Source of the DNA: Phoronis australis
Lineage: Eukaryota > Phoronida > Phoronidae
Length of the DNA: 42,750 nucleotides
Direction: 5' to 3'
Assembly: GCA_002633005.1 (NCBI GenBank)
Contig: NMRA01001179.1
Location: 1-42,750 of the forward strand
A program made the translations under genes and the position numbers. Position 1 is the first letter of the stretch, and every line of letters begins with the position of its first letter. Positions 34,001 through 39,442 of the stretch are shown piece after piece. The notes below the pieces were generated by a model. It searched no databases, had not been told where the DNA came from, and worked only from the letters and a program-made list of their open reading frames with translations.

Positions 34001-34555
34001 CCTGCTGCTACTGCTACTATTACTATTACAACTACGTGCTACACGTACTGCTGCTACTAGTACTACTACTACTACTTACTACACGTACTTACTCTTACTG
34101 CTGCCAATATGCAGTCTTATCTTCTGTTTGTTGAGCCAACAAATATTCATGCAACACCTTCTGTTGTGGTTTTAATACGGCCAGGTAACATTCCTAATGA
34201 AAACATTGGCCTAATGATGTTCATTATTAGTTTGAGCTGGCAGTTTTGCTTCCACGAATTTGACATTTTTGGGTTAAATGTTGCGATTTCAATTTTACCT
34301 AAATCGTCAAAGTCAGGGATGCGCTAGTCTATGAAGTCGCATTAATGCTCTGAACTGTGCGAACTTTTGAGAGGGTCTGTTCTGATCTTCACTCTTATTT
34401 CCTTTGTATTCCAGATCCAAATCAAGTTCAAGAGAATGTTCAGTTCTAAAATCGGTTCTTCACACGCAGTTCGCACTGGATCGTCAAGTCCAACTGCACC
34501 TTGGCCCAAGTTGATGAAGAAACTTGAGCCTCGTGAAGGAACAGTCAAGTTCTAG
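631..34555 (+). CDS. Adhesion GPCR with C-type lectin-like ectodomain (whole gene model, 5' incomplete)
   Basis: Class B2 (adhesion) G-protein-coupled receptor of the plasma membrane, expected to be self-cleaved at a juxtamembrane GPS and to signal through a tethered agonist. Exons proposed: 631-1080, 7859-8175, 12982-13170, 13628-13787, 14365-14472 (or 15977-16084), 15684-15865 (or 17185-17366), 18057-18103, 18355-18463, 18840-18943, 19820-19922, 24836-25056, 27266-27335, 29098-29183, 32797-32959, 34415-34555. Acceptors and donors are GT-AG and phases agree at every junction; the total closes to 816 codons plus stop. Order: CTLD, mucin-like stalk, GAIN, GPS, 7TM, 46-residue tail. The first exon is missing. 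Weak points are the donor after 29183 and which copy of the duplicated cassette is used. Orthology to a named receptor cannot be assigned by reading alone. Confidence 0.85.
1081..1768. other. Intron 1, 5' part
   Basis: Begins with the strong donor gtgagt and runs to the LTR remnant at 1769. Nothing else recognisable was found. Confidence 0.6.
1769..1805 (+). repeat. 5' LTR remnant
   Basis: Matches the start of the 3' LTR at 4786 (tgtcagaataaatattg and onwards) for about 37 bases with one difference near the end, then diverges into pol sequence. The join marks an internal deletion that removed the rest of the LTR, gag and protease. Confidence 0.8.
1828..4671 (+). pseudogene. pol: Broken pol polyprotein (INT-GPY/F-RT-RNase H)
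   Basis: Frames in order: a linker with TRAQAKK (about 1828-2061, stop TAA 2062-2064). Integrase zinc domain with HESIVGGH and CRSC (2180-2290). Integrase core with VDLIGP, SDCGTQF and CERINGV as the D, D and E positions (2380-2780). GPY/F module with WRGPYKV (about 3078). RT with IDFRRLN, TKIDLS and PFGLVSSAATF (3536-3960). RNase H with QTDASDTGIG (about 4315) to the terminal GADYLSR and stop at 4669-4671. Lesions seen: frameshift near 2355, small deletion near 2455, frameshift near 2778, in-frame stops at 3530-3532 and 3770-3772, frameshift near 3825. A deletion near 3945 removes the segment that should hold the YVDD catalytic box. It is a relic. Confidence 0.85.
4771..4780 (+). other. Polypurine tract of the LTR element
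   Basis: gaggaggggc lies five bases before the 3' LTR start at 4786, the expected position of the plus-strand primer of a Ty3/gypsy element. Confidence 0.65.
4786..5584 (+). repeat. 3' LTR of the Gmr1-like element
   Basis: Starts tgtcagaataaat after the polypurine tract and ends about ...ggagttatca, giving TG...CA ends and about 799 bp. Its borders agree with the homologous solo LTR at 37813-38442: both copies lose similarity soon after ttatcatata. An attaaa signal near 5486 could be the element's polyadenylation signal. The open frame 5234-5461 lies inside the LTR and is not a gene. Confidence 0.8.
5585..7858. other. Intron 1, 3' part
   Basis: Mostly featureless AT-rich intron. The only coding-like signal is the minus-strand candidate exon 7408-7584. 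The intron ends at the acceptor ttctag (7853-7858). Confidence 0.5.
7408..7584 (-). CDS. Candidate minus-strand exon, function unknown
   Basis: On the minus strand an open stretch of 59 codons is bounded by a possible acceptor (tattag, weak pyrimidine tract) and a strong donor (acttg/gtaagt). It has phase 1-1 ends and a length divisible by three. The peptide contains three Cys (ENCGQKG, DKKCEDA, ASCVLYM) and no domain I recognise. It would be a gene nested antisense within the receptor's intron 1, or a chance open frame. No partner exons were found. Confidence 0.3.
7859..8175 (+). CDS. Exon: mucin-like Ser/Thr stalk leading into GAIN
   Basis: Encodes about 105 residues; roughly 85 are Ser/Thr-rich (runs such as STSSAYVTSTTS and SVTTLTSTPT), as expected for an O-glycosylated stalk that holds the lectin domain away from the membrane. 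The last 15 or so (LSCQEIKEALTYC) lose the bias, contain two Cys and look like the start of the globular GAIN domain. The acceptor is ttctag and the donor is atcc/gtaagt. It begins in phase 1, matching the lectin exon, and ends in phase 0, matching 12982. Continuing past the donor meets a stop at 8209-8211. Confidence 0.8.
8176..9289. other. Intron 2, 5' part
   Basis: Starts with gtaagt. No coding, RNA or repeat structure stood out on either strand. Confidence 0.5.
9290..11050. repeat. Diverged modular dispersed repeat in intron 2
   Basis: A recurring module appears near 9480, 10015, 10360 and 10990: the phrase aatctcgaataa(c) followed by gaaaacgg and aaaacggatgg. It is then followed by agacagctcttgac, an agatctat-like word and accaaatttc. 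A ~60 bp direct repeat is also visible at 9728-9790 and 9798-9860 (gtgcggtt..ggcgaacca..atcaac.aggaat.ggtaaac). Many short open frames here are by-products. It may be copies of one interspersed repeat or an old tandem array; its type cannot be assigned. Confidence 0.5.
11051..12981. other. Intron 2, 3' part with small tandem repeats
   Basis: Contains three copies of a 15-base unit (ttggttggcgcgcgt type) at about 11390-11434. There is a G-run at 11696-11706 and a 37-bp direct duplication (acattgatt..caacggtggcgct) at 12049-12122. No gene is supported. The intron ends at the acceptor gttgcag (12975-12981). Confidence 0.5.
12982..13170 (+). CDS. Exon: GAIN domain, helical subdomain A
   Basis: 63 codons, phase 0-0, acceptor gttgcag and donor gttgag/gtgagc. 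The peptide is helix-rich (FEVGRLLRKG, ASLALDMILNIS, YILEILEFISQ) with N-glycosylation sites at NIS and NVS. This fits the first half of a GAIN domain, which precedes the GPS in adhesion GPCRs. It is assigned by position and helical character rather than by a diagnostic motif. Confidence 0.75.
13628..13787 (+). CDS. Exon: GAIN domain, continuation
   Basis: 160 nt from acceptor tttttag to donor atcg/gtaagc, phase 0 to 1. It begins KYLDVLSVVIVQMIL and continues through a helix (QYAIEIMLNTE) into a strand-like segment with the sequon NVT. It matches the expected transition from helical subdomain A to the beta-rich part of GAIN. Reading beyond the donor continues open to 13897 but loses resemblance to a protein. 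Confidence 0.75.
13788..14364. other. Intron 4
   Basis: 577 bp from gtaagc to tttcag; nothing recognisable inside. Confidence 0.6.
14365..14472 (+). CDS. Exon: GAIN domain beta segment (copy 1)
   Basis: 108 nt, phase 1-1, acceptor gtttcag and donor gtcaag/gtaaga. It encodes a segment beginning IWLDSFQRNETE with the three Cys of KLCGDKCE and KDCQ, which may pair within the beta subdomain. The carried base plus the first two bases give Glu. The exon is identical in copy 2 at 15977-16084. Confidence 0.8.
14493..14854. repeat. 24-bp minisatellite, 15 units
   Basis: The unit is attgtttcacttgggatagt plus ccaa, repeated about 15 times with point variants, starting 20 bases after the exon donor. 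Open frames on both strands (TWDSPNCF or LSQVKQFG peptide repeats) are a trivial result of a 24-bp period and are not genes. Confidence 0.95.
15684..15865 (+). CDS. Exon: GAIN subdomain B, pre-GPS (copy 1)
   Basis: 182 nt, phase 1 to 0, acceptor gttccag and donor taaac/gtaagt. It encodes strand-rich sequence (VAFVVYKNLHKK, SKIVSVSLYK, ITLILSPIVN) with sequons NAS and NIT, as expected just upstream of a GPS. The codon at the start is completed by the last base of 14365-14472 to give Gly. It joins in frame to 18057. Copy 2 (17185-17366) differs by one residue, Asn instead of His in YKHTKER. Confidence 0.8.
15925..15925. other. Ambiguous base at duplication junction
   Basis: A single n separates copy 1 of the duplication from about 37 bases of unrelated sequence and then copy 2. 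It is likely a contig join. Confidence 0.85.
15977..16084 (+). CDS. Exon: GAIN domain beta segment (copy 2)
   Basis: Same 108 bases as 14365-14472, with the same acceptor and donor. It cannot follow the copy 1 downstream exon in frame: 15865 ends in phase 0 while this exon needs phase 1, and the shifted reading meets a TAG within 23 codons. It is used instead of, not in addition to, copy 1, or is an assembly duplicate. Confidence 0.75.
16105..16342. repeat. 24-bp minisatellite, 10 units
   Basis: Same unit as 14493-14854. Variant units (aaagtatgtc, aacttgtttc, atattgtctc) occur in the same order, but about five units are missing, as expected for two length alleles or a recent duplicate. Confidence 0.95.
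17185..17366 (+). CDS. Exon: GAIN subdomain B, pre-GPS (copy 2)
   Basis: Same structure as 15684-15865, with intact splice sites (gttccag and taaac/gtaagt). The peptide differs by one substitution (YKNTKER). It joins in frame to 18057 and is physically the closer of the two copies. Confidence 0.8.
17367..18056. other. Intron 6 with a 52-bp direct duplication
   Basis: A unit beginning tgttgtattcattcat and containing aacc(a/g)tacttcgttat occurs twice in tandem at about 17918-18022. Nothing else was found. Confidence 0.6.
18057..18103 (+). CDS. Exon: start of GPS
   Basis: A 47-nt exon between acceptor caatttag and donor ataag/gtaact, phase 0 to 2. It encodes NNDLVTKCAYWKQA: the CxxW opening of a GPCR proteolysis site. 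The phase and the motif both continue into 18355. It is too short to show as an open frame on its own. Confidence 0.8.
18355..18463 (+). CDS. Exon: GPS with cleavage site
   Basis: Continues the GPS: RWSLDGCWH, then CTCNHMTNFALLL. Together with the previous exon this gives all four GPS Cys and both Trp. The predicted self-cleavage is between Met and Thr in H-M-T, the normal HL(M)-T/S tripeptide, so autoproteolysis is expected and TNFALLLV would be the tethered agonist. The acceptor is gtttaag. The donor is either gac/gtacag after 18463 or acag/gtggtt after 18469; both keep frame and differ by two residues. Confidence 0.85.
18840..18943 (+). CDS. Exon: transmembrane helix 1
   Basis: 104 nt, phase 0 to 2, acceptor tttacag and donor ctgaa/gtaagt. 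After a short polar linker (IDSVSDEI) it encodes a hydrophobic helix (ILSTAGLTLSLIALGSLLAC). This fits TM1 of a class B2 7TM domain directly after the GPS. Confidence 0.85.
18975..19111 (-). repeat. tRNA-derived SINE fragment
   Basis: Read on the minus strand, about 19111-19034 resembles a tRNA: an A-box-like TAGCTCAGTGATGAGAGC (complement of 19083-19101) and a B-box-like GTGGTTCGATTACC (near 19046-19059). Acceptor and T stems do not pair fully, so it is not a working tRNA. The flanking gccagtaatgaaatatatc segment recurs at 19239, showing it belongs to a dispersed repeat. Confidence 0.6.
19222..19337. repeat. Rearranged SINE copy forming a 35-bp palindrome
   Basis: A second partial copy (gccagtaatgaaatatatca, then acacagaaaaatcagg) is followed after one base by its own inverted copy. 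Arms 19266-19300 and 19302-19337 pair with one mismatch and one single-base gap. It would form a near-perfect hairpin in intron 9. Confidence 0.85.
19820..19922 (+). CDS. Exon: transmembrane helix 2
   Basis: 103 nt, phase 2 to 0, acceptor gtcttttag and donor cacaag/gtaaat. It encodes LLNTQKFMIHSNLALALFLG followed by QILFITNAS: the ICL1 and TM2 pattern of adhesion GPCRs (x-IHxNLxxALxxxQxLFI), ending in a sequon in the first extracellular loop. Confidence 0.85.
20425..20740. repeat. 39-bp minisatellite, about 8 units
   Basis: The unit is atcatttcattatgattcaa followed by aagatttctaccctatcaa, in about eight copies with single-base indels. The 39-base period explains the repeated FHYDSKDFYP reading; this is not a gene. 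Confidence 0.95.
20816..20926. repeat. 37-bp tandem repeat, 3 units
   Basis: The unit gggtgccgtatgataagttc plus ctatacaaaaaatcctt occurs three times in a row, about 75 bases beyond the 39-bp array. Confidence 0.9.
21125..23470 (-). mobile_element. 5'-truncated non-LTR retrotransposon (LINE)
   Basis: Minus-strand LINE in intron 10, antisense to the receptor. The 3' end is marked on the plus strand by tttatttatttatttg near 21137 and acaaacaaacaaacaa near 21178, read on the minus strand as simple A-rich tails. Coding remnants run from about 23413 down to 21289. No endonuclease domain is seen, so the copy is 5' truncated near 23470, the usual fate of LINE insertions. Confidence 0.85.
21289..23413 (-). 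pseudogene. LINE ORF2 remnant (reverse transcriptase to C-terminus)
   Basis: Pieces in order on the minus strand: a segment with NYRGISHLSAIGKLF (near 22860, RT start); FIDFSKAFDRVP (near 22650, RT motif A); TIGTRQDCMINPLL (near 22480); LLHADDMGL (near 22345, the ADD catalytic box with His for the usual Tyr/Phe). C-terminal pieces follow, with GECGRYP (near 21860), YGFYDVWVNQGV (near 21680) and VGDEYHFLLVC (near 21365). At least two frameshifts and a stop just before the ADD box (near 22363) break it. The clade (CR1- or RTE-like) is not assigned. Confidence 0.85.
23471..24835. other. Intron 10, 3' part
   Basis: No repeat, RNA or convincing coding frame was found. It ends with the acceptor tract tttgtatttttcttttatcc and cgaag. 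Confidence 0.5.
24836..25056 (+). CDS. Exon: transmembrane helices 3 and 4
   Basis: 221 nt, phase 0 to 2. It starts IVCKVIGVLLHYFFMASF, with the conserved TM3 Cys, then WMFIEGLNLFL (the family's WxxxEGLxL motif), ICL2, and TM4 (YILIGWCLPLVIVGISF). The donor used is gccgg/gtaggt after 25056, which fuses to Gly-Ile-Cys-Trp of the next exon. The earlier gtagcc at 25049 is rejected because it breaks phase. These motifs are the strongest evidence for class B2. Confidence 0.9.
25057..26775. other. Intron 11, 5' part
   Basis: About 1.7 kb with no recognisable gene or repeat on either strand. Confidence 0.5.
26776..27150. repeat. 58-bp minisatellite, about 6.5 units
   Basis: The unit starts ggttacaccttgatgttgtc, continues attgaacgtctttacatc, and ends agatcagtatagtgtaatat. 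Copies differ by a few substitutions and one lost base. The array ends about 115 bp before the next exon. Confidence 0.95.
27266..27335 (+). CDS. Exon: second extracellular loop and start of TM5
   Basis: 70 nt, phase 2 to 0, acceptor cctttcag and donor ttactg/gtaaat. It encodes ICWISHEDGAIYGFIAPSAV: the conserved ECL2 Cys-Trp that pairs with the TM3 Cys, then the IxxFIxP opening of TM5. It was found by motif and phase; it is too short to stand out as an open frame. Confidence 0.85.
29098..29183 (+). CDS. Exon: end of TM5 and third intracellular loop
   Basis: Acceptor gttctag, phase 0. It encodes ANIGILLLVLRRFLQLKSNT and then a basic loop (KKTDIERI). To enter the next exon in frame it must end in phase 2, and the only GT that does so is the weak gg/gttggt after 29183. 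The better-looking gtaaac after 29187 would leave the frame mismatched. With the 29183 donor the loop reads IERI-G-KALKASF, like other family members. The donor is uncertain; the exon itself is solid. Confidence 0.75.
29521..31260. mobile_element. Non-autonomous DNA transposon with TTAA target duplication
   Basis: Flanked by TTAA at 29517-29520 and 31261-31264. Terminal inverted repeats are aggtgaatgtcaccc (29521-29535) and gggtggcattcttct (31246-31260), which pair at 12 of 15 positions. The duplicated locus has an empty site with a single TTAA at 39757-39760. The element is 1740 bp with no transposase frame. TTAA targets are used by piggyBac and Kolobok superfamilies; which one is not decided. 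It sits in intron 13. Confidence 0.85.
30015..30130. repeat. GC-rich direct repeat, 2 units
   Basis: ccagtggctcggaaccggat with caggcccgtcgcggccg is followed by a second copy (ccagtggcttggtactcgat, caggcccggcgtggcggccg). It lies inside the TTAA element and is much more GC-rich than its surroundings. Confidence 0.75.
31770..32606. repeat. Long inverted repeat of C-rich satellite-like arms
   Basis: The left arm, about 31770-31845, is rich in ccacgaccccctcgacccac. The right arm, about 32522-32606, is the reverse complement (gtgggtcgagggggtcgtgg). Both outer ends carry ttctgaa / ttcagaa. The arms enclose about 680 bp without a recognised gene. It may be a foldback or terminal-inverted-repeat element; no clear target-site duplication was found. 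Confidence 0.6.
32797..32959 (+). CDS. Exon: transmembrane helices 6 and 7
   Basis: 163 nt, phase 2 to 0, acceptor cttttcag and donor ggagag/gtatag. It encodes KASFSLTPLLGVTWIFGFLG (the family's PLLGxTWxFG TM6 motif), a short loop, then FMYVFVILLAFQGVCLFFVH with the LxFQGxxxFxxH TM7 motif and CALNGE at the start of the tail. Confidence 0.9.
33005..34095. repeat. TAC-rich higher-order tandem repeat in intron 14
   Basis: Imperfect (tac)n with a superimposed period of roughly 45-57 bases marked by ca(g/c)gtac(c/t) between runs of tactactactgctactagta. About 20 units run to 34095. Low-complexity Leu/Tyr/Thr open frames across it are artefacts. Confidence 0.9.
34415..34555 (+). CDS. Last exon: cytoplasmic tail and stop
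   Basis: Acceptor gtattccag, phase 0, matching the end of the TM7 exon. It encodes 46 residues starting IQIKFKRMFSSK, with a Ser-rich middle (TGSSSPTAP) and a basic C-terminal third ending EGTVKF, then TAG at 34553-34555. This is short for an adhesion GPCR tail. No canonical AATAAA was seen in the next several hundred bases, so the transcript end is not placed. Confidence 0.85.
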   Translation: MQIKFKRMFSSKIGSSHAVRTGSSSPTAPWPKLMKKLEPREGTVKF

Positions 34556-36368
34556 ACTCGCCGAGCTAATGAACTACAAATAACCACACCCGGCTATCTT
34601 TGATAACGTTATTCCGGATTTCCCTGATTTCGCACTATTACGCTGTGAACGAGTTTAGATTGTATTATGCTTCTTCGATTTGGTCTTATAACTTAACTAT
34701 CTGCAATGTATGTGTTGGTCGATTTTAGCTAAAATTGAGCTTTAGCAATCCTAAGATATTTGTTATTAGTTCTCAGATGACTTGGATGATTAAGTGTCGA
34801 ATTATTTCGAAAACGAGGCCTTAGTTGTTTTTAGTGGAATTTGACGTACTTTAATGTCAGGTCAACAATATGACGCAATAATGAAACTGTAAAATGAATG
34901 CGCACGATGGTACGGAACGTGGCCTTCCTGAAGACTACCAAATTTAATTTGATTATAATATCAATTTCCATAAACATGGTGGATAAACTTAACAGGGCAA
35001 CTGGTGAATTCATTTTGTGTTTAAATTCACTTTATTGTGAATCTCTGATGTACCTAATGTACTTACCAATGCAGGTTCATTTCGTTTGCATATTTAAGGT
35101 GTAGAATGTACCAATCATATCTATGGAAATACATATTGACCTACACCTGCCATTGAAATGTATACAAAAACTTTATTATTGAAAGCGTGCGAAATTGAAA
35201 CTACAATATCCGGTTTCCATTTACACTAGCCTACTGACGACTCCGTGTAGATCTATTATTGTTTGAGCTTATGCAATGTAAATGAACCCCACTGCTCTCC
35301 TTTTTGAGAAAGACGTAGTAGGTGTCGATGTCCTTCAATAGAAAACAAGTGCAAGCTAGATGTATACATTTTGAAAATGTTAACAATACTCTATCATGCA
35401 TGGGCCTGACTCAGACAATGTGCACAGACCATAGACACGATACATCTATCTCACAGTTACACCAGCAACCGCTGGTAGCGCGGAAACGTACATGTATAAC
35501 ACTGACCAAATCTCGTTCCTGAAGCTTACTGAAATGCAGGTTTTGACAGCATATATATATATTACAAAAAATAACTTTGTTTCAATTATTGTATATTCCC
35601 TATATTGATAAAAACTATGTTGCTTCCGAAAGCAATACATGTTGGTGTTAAAATCAAATGTTGATCGGTTTGATATCCATAGCACTTTTCCTCAATGAAT
35701 GACGATCTCCTGTGAAAGAAACCCAGTTCACACCGTCCTCGTAGGGATAGTGGTGTTCTTGAACATACAGTCCATTGGGTTCGAATCGTGGCAGGGTCTG
35801 TACCACCAATTGCCCTTTGCAACACTGGCACAGCTTCTACACTCTTGTACAGTGGAAGGTAAACCAACAAAAATGCAGCAAAATCAGTCAACAAAGGAGA
35901 AACGTTATCAGAAACACTCAAACAATTCGAACAATAAACGTCCTAGCGAAAAATGGAAAATACATACTAAAAGCCTGTTAAAATCTCTATTAGTTTACAA
36001 AATTCCACGATCTTTTTTGAAAATATTCCAATTTCGCATTTTTTGAAATTAAAAGTCAAATAATTCAAAGTCTGGCAGAACATGTTTGAGAGCATACCAC
36101 AAAAATTGATCAGCAAAAATTCACGTCGTTTGCTCTTTCCTTTAAAATGATAGCAAAAAAGATTGAAAATGGATGAAAAAGGGGCCTGATCCACCATATC
36201 GAAAGCATTTTCCGTTAAACAGCACTTGATAATAGCCAGTTACAGGAAACAATTCGAAGTGATTAGTTTGACAATGCACGGAAGTAAATGATTTAGGACG
36301 CATCTCCAGTATCCTTCTGCTATAAAAATCATATTAATTTTCACCCCTGTAAGTTAAAAATTGGGACC
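34556..36368. other. 3' flank of the receptor gene
   Basis: Contains the receptor's 3' UTR at its start; the extent is unknown. A weak tRNA-like stretch at about 35732-35800 (tcctcgtagggatagtggtg, then gggttcgaatcg) may be an old tRNA-derived SINE, but the arm spacing is too short. No gene was recognised. Confidence 0.45.
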
Positions 36369-37250
36369 TCTTTTTTTTTCACTGTGATATATATTTATTG
36401 AAGGATATACAGAACATACAAAGAAATGATAACAAACCCAGAAACCGCGAAGCATTATATCTGGGTTGTAAACAATTCATAAATGAAACTTATATACATA
36501 GAGGTATATACAATTAAGTAGTATCTAACATAAGTATTCCAATACTTAGACATGCTATTACAGATATGTAAAAACTAAAATATGTACAGATTCATGTAGG
36601 GAAATCAGATGCAACAATATTGATAAACGGTACATAAACATTTGCTAACGTTGCTTAGGAGGGATTCGTTGAGAACAAAGTCAAGGTTAGGACTACCATT
36701 CAGTAATAATGTAACTCTAGTAGGGATATTATTACAAGAATTGAGAGCGTTAACAATTGATTGGTTATCATTGAGTGCACGAAAGAGTGAGTCTCTCAGG
36801 GATTCAATGAGGGGACATTTGAAGAAAATATGAGGATAAGATTGATGGTCACCACATTTACAGTTTGGAGAGACATTACTAAAGTTGTGCCTGAACTTGT
36901 CAGAGTTGAGGAAAAGGCCACATCTTGATCTGTACAATGCTATTTCCTTATCGCGGGTAAGGGAGAATTGAGTCAAGGGTGTTGAGTTATCAAAATTATG
37001 AAAAACAGTTCTAAAATTATTTTTTACACTCGTAAAAGAGTTGCATTCCATAACAGAGACTGGAAGAGAATTCCAGTTGTTGATGCACATCATGACTGTA
37101 GACCTTCTGAATGCCTGACTGAACGACGGAGGAATTGCATATGGGGTGAAGGCTCTCAAATCACTACGATGGCCTTGTCTAGTATATAGATCAAATATTT
37201 TTTTGACAGACACGTTGTTGACATTGTTTATTACAGATTGCTGACTAATA
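36369..37250 (-). mobile_element. 5'-truncated LINE, 3' end only
   Basis: A T-run at 36369-36379 on the plus strand is the poly-A tail of a minus-strand LINE copy. Upstream of it (on the minus strand) an intact frame covers 37213-36605. The copy is cut off near 37250, so endonuclease and RT are missing. Confidence 0.75.
36605..37213 (-). pseudogene. LINE ORF2 C-terminal region
   Basis: About 200 codons without a stop. It carries the post-RT signature NNWNSLPVSVMECNSFTSVK (rearranged chains end in W-N-LP..V....S..FK in many LINE ORF2 proteins) and a terminal zinc-finger-like CKCGDHQSYPHIFFKCPL. The open frame is uninterrupted, so the insertion is younger than the LINE at 21125-23470. Alone it has no catalytic domain. 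Confidence 0.7.
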
Positions 37251-37812
37251 ACAAAAAATCTTCACCATCACTTATCAAGCGCATTGCGAACGCCTTTCAG
37301 ACCACCAAATATCTATGATGGACTTAACCGTTCGCACAAAATACTATTTTAGTGTGTCTTGTTATAGTCGTCTCGCAAAACACAAGCGCGCACCAAAAGC
37401 AGCACAGCGCAACAAATTGCCGTGAAGTTGCCAGACATTCCAGGTCAGAATCAATCTTTACAGAAACATGAAGCGACTACTACGAATAGGCTGGATGCAT
37501 GCAATCAGATTCGCAGTGTATTTCACACCTCCAAAATCCCGGACCCTGACATCCTGGTCAACTACCATACGTCAAATAAGGATTTACATCTACCACCACA
37601 CATTAGTTATGGAAACCAGAAACAACACGATACTCGGCTAGTAACGAAATACTTTGGTCTCCGGTAAGACAGGCTAAGTGAATTACGGTTAAATAAAATC
37701 AGACCCTTGATTGTCTCCAATAAAATGAACGAAAGATCACAGTTTTGAGATTTTTTTGTTTTTTTTTCATATGTGCAGCAATGAGATATATGCAAATGAA
37801 ACACAGACACAG

Positions 37813-38442
37813 TGTCGGAATAAATATTGATTGAGTAATAAGTAAAAATAGATCCATTTTAAGTAGCCCAAAATTTGTGCATATGTACTTTTAAATCTTG
37901 GGGTCAAACTTGTTGACATGTACTTTAACGTCAACATCTATTTTTAAATGGTGTTTTTATTAACCAATCACTAAATAAGTATACTATTATAATATGAGCT
38001 TAAGTCAACAAGATATTCAGATGAGCTAGATTAGTTGAAGCCCAAAGTCTTGCTACAGTGTGCAGAGGAAATTGTGCAACAGAGCCATCTCGTGGAAGAT
38101 TCTAGAAAGCATCTTGGCAAGGACAAGGGTTACGAACAGGAATTTAACTAAGAGCTTGTCACTTGCATAGTGGGTAGTAAGATAATACCTGAAGTGTTAC
38201 GTCACCAGAGACAGTGACCAGCAAGTACACTGTCGCTATACAGTGTGTGTAGTTCGAAGATCCACCAACAGGACCGTCATCCAACAAGTGGAGAGTCTTA
38301 GCTTGGATAGCAGATAAGACATTTGATTATTTTGGTTGATTGATTAAAGTAATCTTTAAAGAGGGAGCTAGCGTAGTTACTCTTCTTTGTATTTGATTAC
38401 TTAATTAACAACAGGTTTCACTTGTCTAATTAGGGGTTATCA
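37813..38442 (+). repeat. Solo LTR of the Gmr1-like family
   Basis: Starts tgtcggaataaat and ends ...ggggttatca, homologous to 4786-5584, with an internal deletion of about 100 bp near 37950 and smaller ones later. Single LTRs arise by recombination between the two LTRs of an element. It interrupts the duplicated segment, so it inserted after the duplication. No clean target-site duplication was seen. Confidence 0.85.
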
Positions 38443-39364
38443 TATAATAAATTAATTACTAGATTTGATTATTCACTCTCCATCTACACACAACCTCAAC
38501 GCATAGCTACATTTTAAACAATCCCACAGTCAATTGTCTGAAACACAGACACACACGCACACACCCGCACATACCTAAATAATAGAACTTCACGGTTGAT
38601 AAGTATTGAGGGTTTCCCAAAAAGCAGTTTTACGGGGTTGTATATTTCTTTCTTTACCATAATTGTACAAGAAACATCGAAATTGTGAGAACTTGATTTG
38701 TACGAGAAAGAAAACCAATAGACAGGGTTCTAGTTCTACTTCGCAATGCGAAATTGGTTCTAAGTAGCAACATAAAAATCATGGGTAAATCTCATTTCAG
38801 CCAATCTTGCACCACAATGCTTTTAGTGTTTCTTTCTTTGCCCTTCGAGTATTCTCTACGATTTCTGTGTTACGTATCTTATCTACACAACGTCCACGAT
38901 ATGCCAACACTTAAATTCTCCATAAAGTCGGGTTGACCTATTTCACCTAAATGACATACATGCTCCACCCACTGTTAATCACGTGATTATGAGCATTCGG
39001 ACAGACTCGACTGAGTAGCTAAAACTGTACGATTATTGCTAAAATGTATAATTAAAACCCATTTCAAAAGTCTGAGACACGGTGTTCTCAAAATGACGTT
39101 ATCAGCATGTTGACAAAAGACGAATATGATTGGGTGAACAATATTGTTAAAATCTCTGTTCAAGACAATTTTTTACTAAAGAACCTTGTCTCTTAAAAAT
39201 AAAGATTTGTAAAGAAGAATGATAAATTAAATTCTTTTAGCAAATTTATTCACCAGTAAGAAAATGTGTACTTTATAGCAGATACAGATACTTGCACATA
39301 AATAAAACCAAGGAAACAAAGCACACAGTTACCTTAAAACGAGCATTAGCGATTTTCGTTCTAG

Positions 39365-39442
39365 GTGATCACTGGCATTCTGCTCCTCGTTCTGAGAATA
39401 TTCCTACAGCTGAAGTCCAACACAAAAAATTATATTGAATAG
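39365..39442 (+). pseudogene. Dead duplicate of the receptor's TM5 exon
   Basis: After a conserved acceptor (gttctag), the frame reads TGILLLVLRIFLQLKSNTK, matching the exon at 29098, and then meets an in-frame TAG at 39440-39442. The gtaaac downstream is kept but the gttggt used by the live exon reads gccggt here. Without neighbouring exons it cannot be part of a receptor. Confidence 0.8.

Noticed and set aside
33909-34175. Thr- and Leu-rich open frame before the last exon
   Set aside because: Low-complexity reading of the TAC repeat.
35732-35800. tRNA-Asp-like gene
   Set aside because: The start resembles tRNA-Asp and a GGTTCGA box is present, but the space between them is about eight bases too short and no cloverleaf closes.
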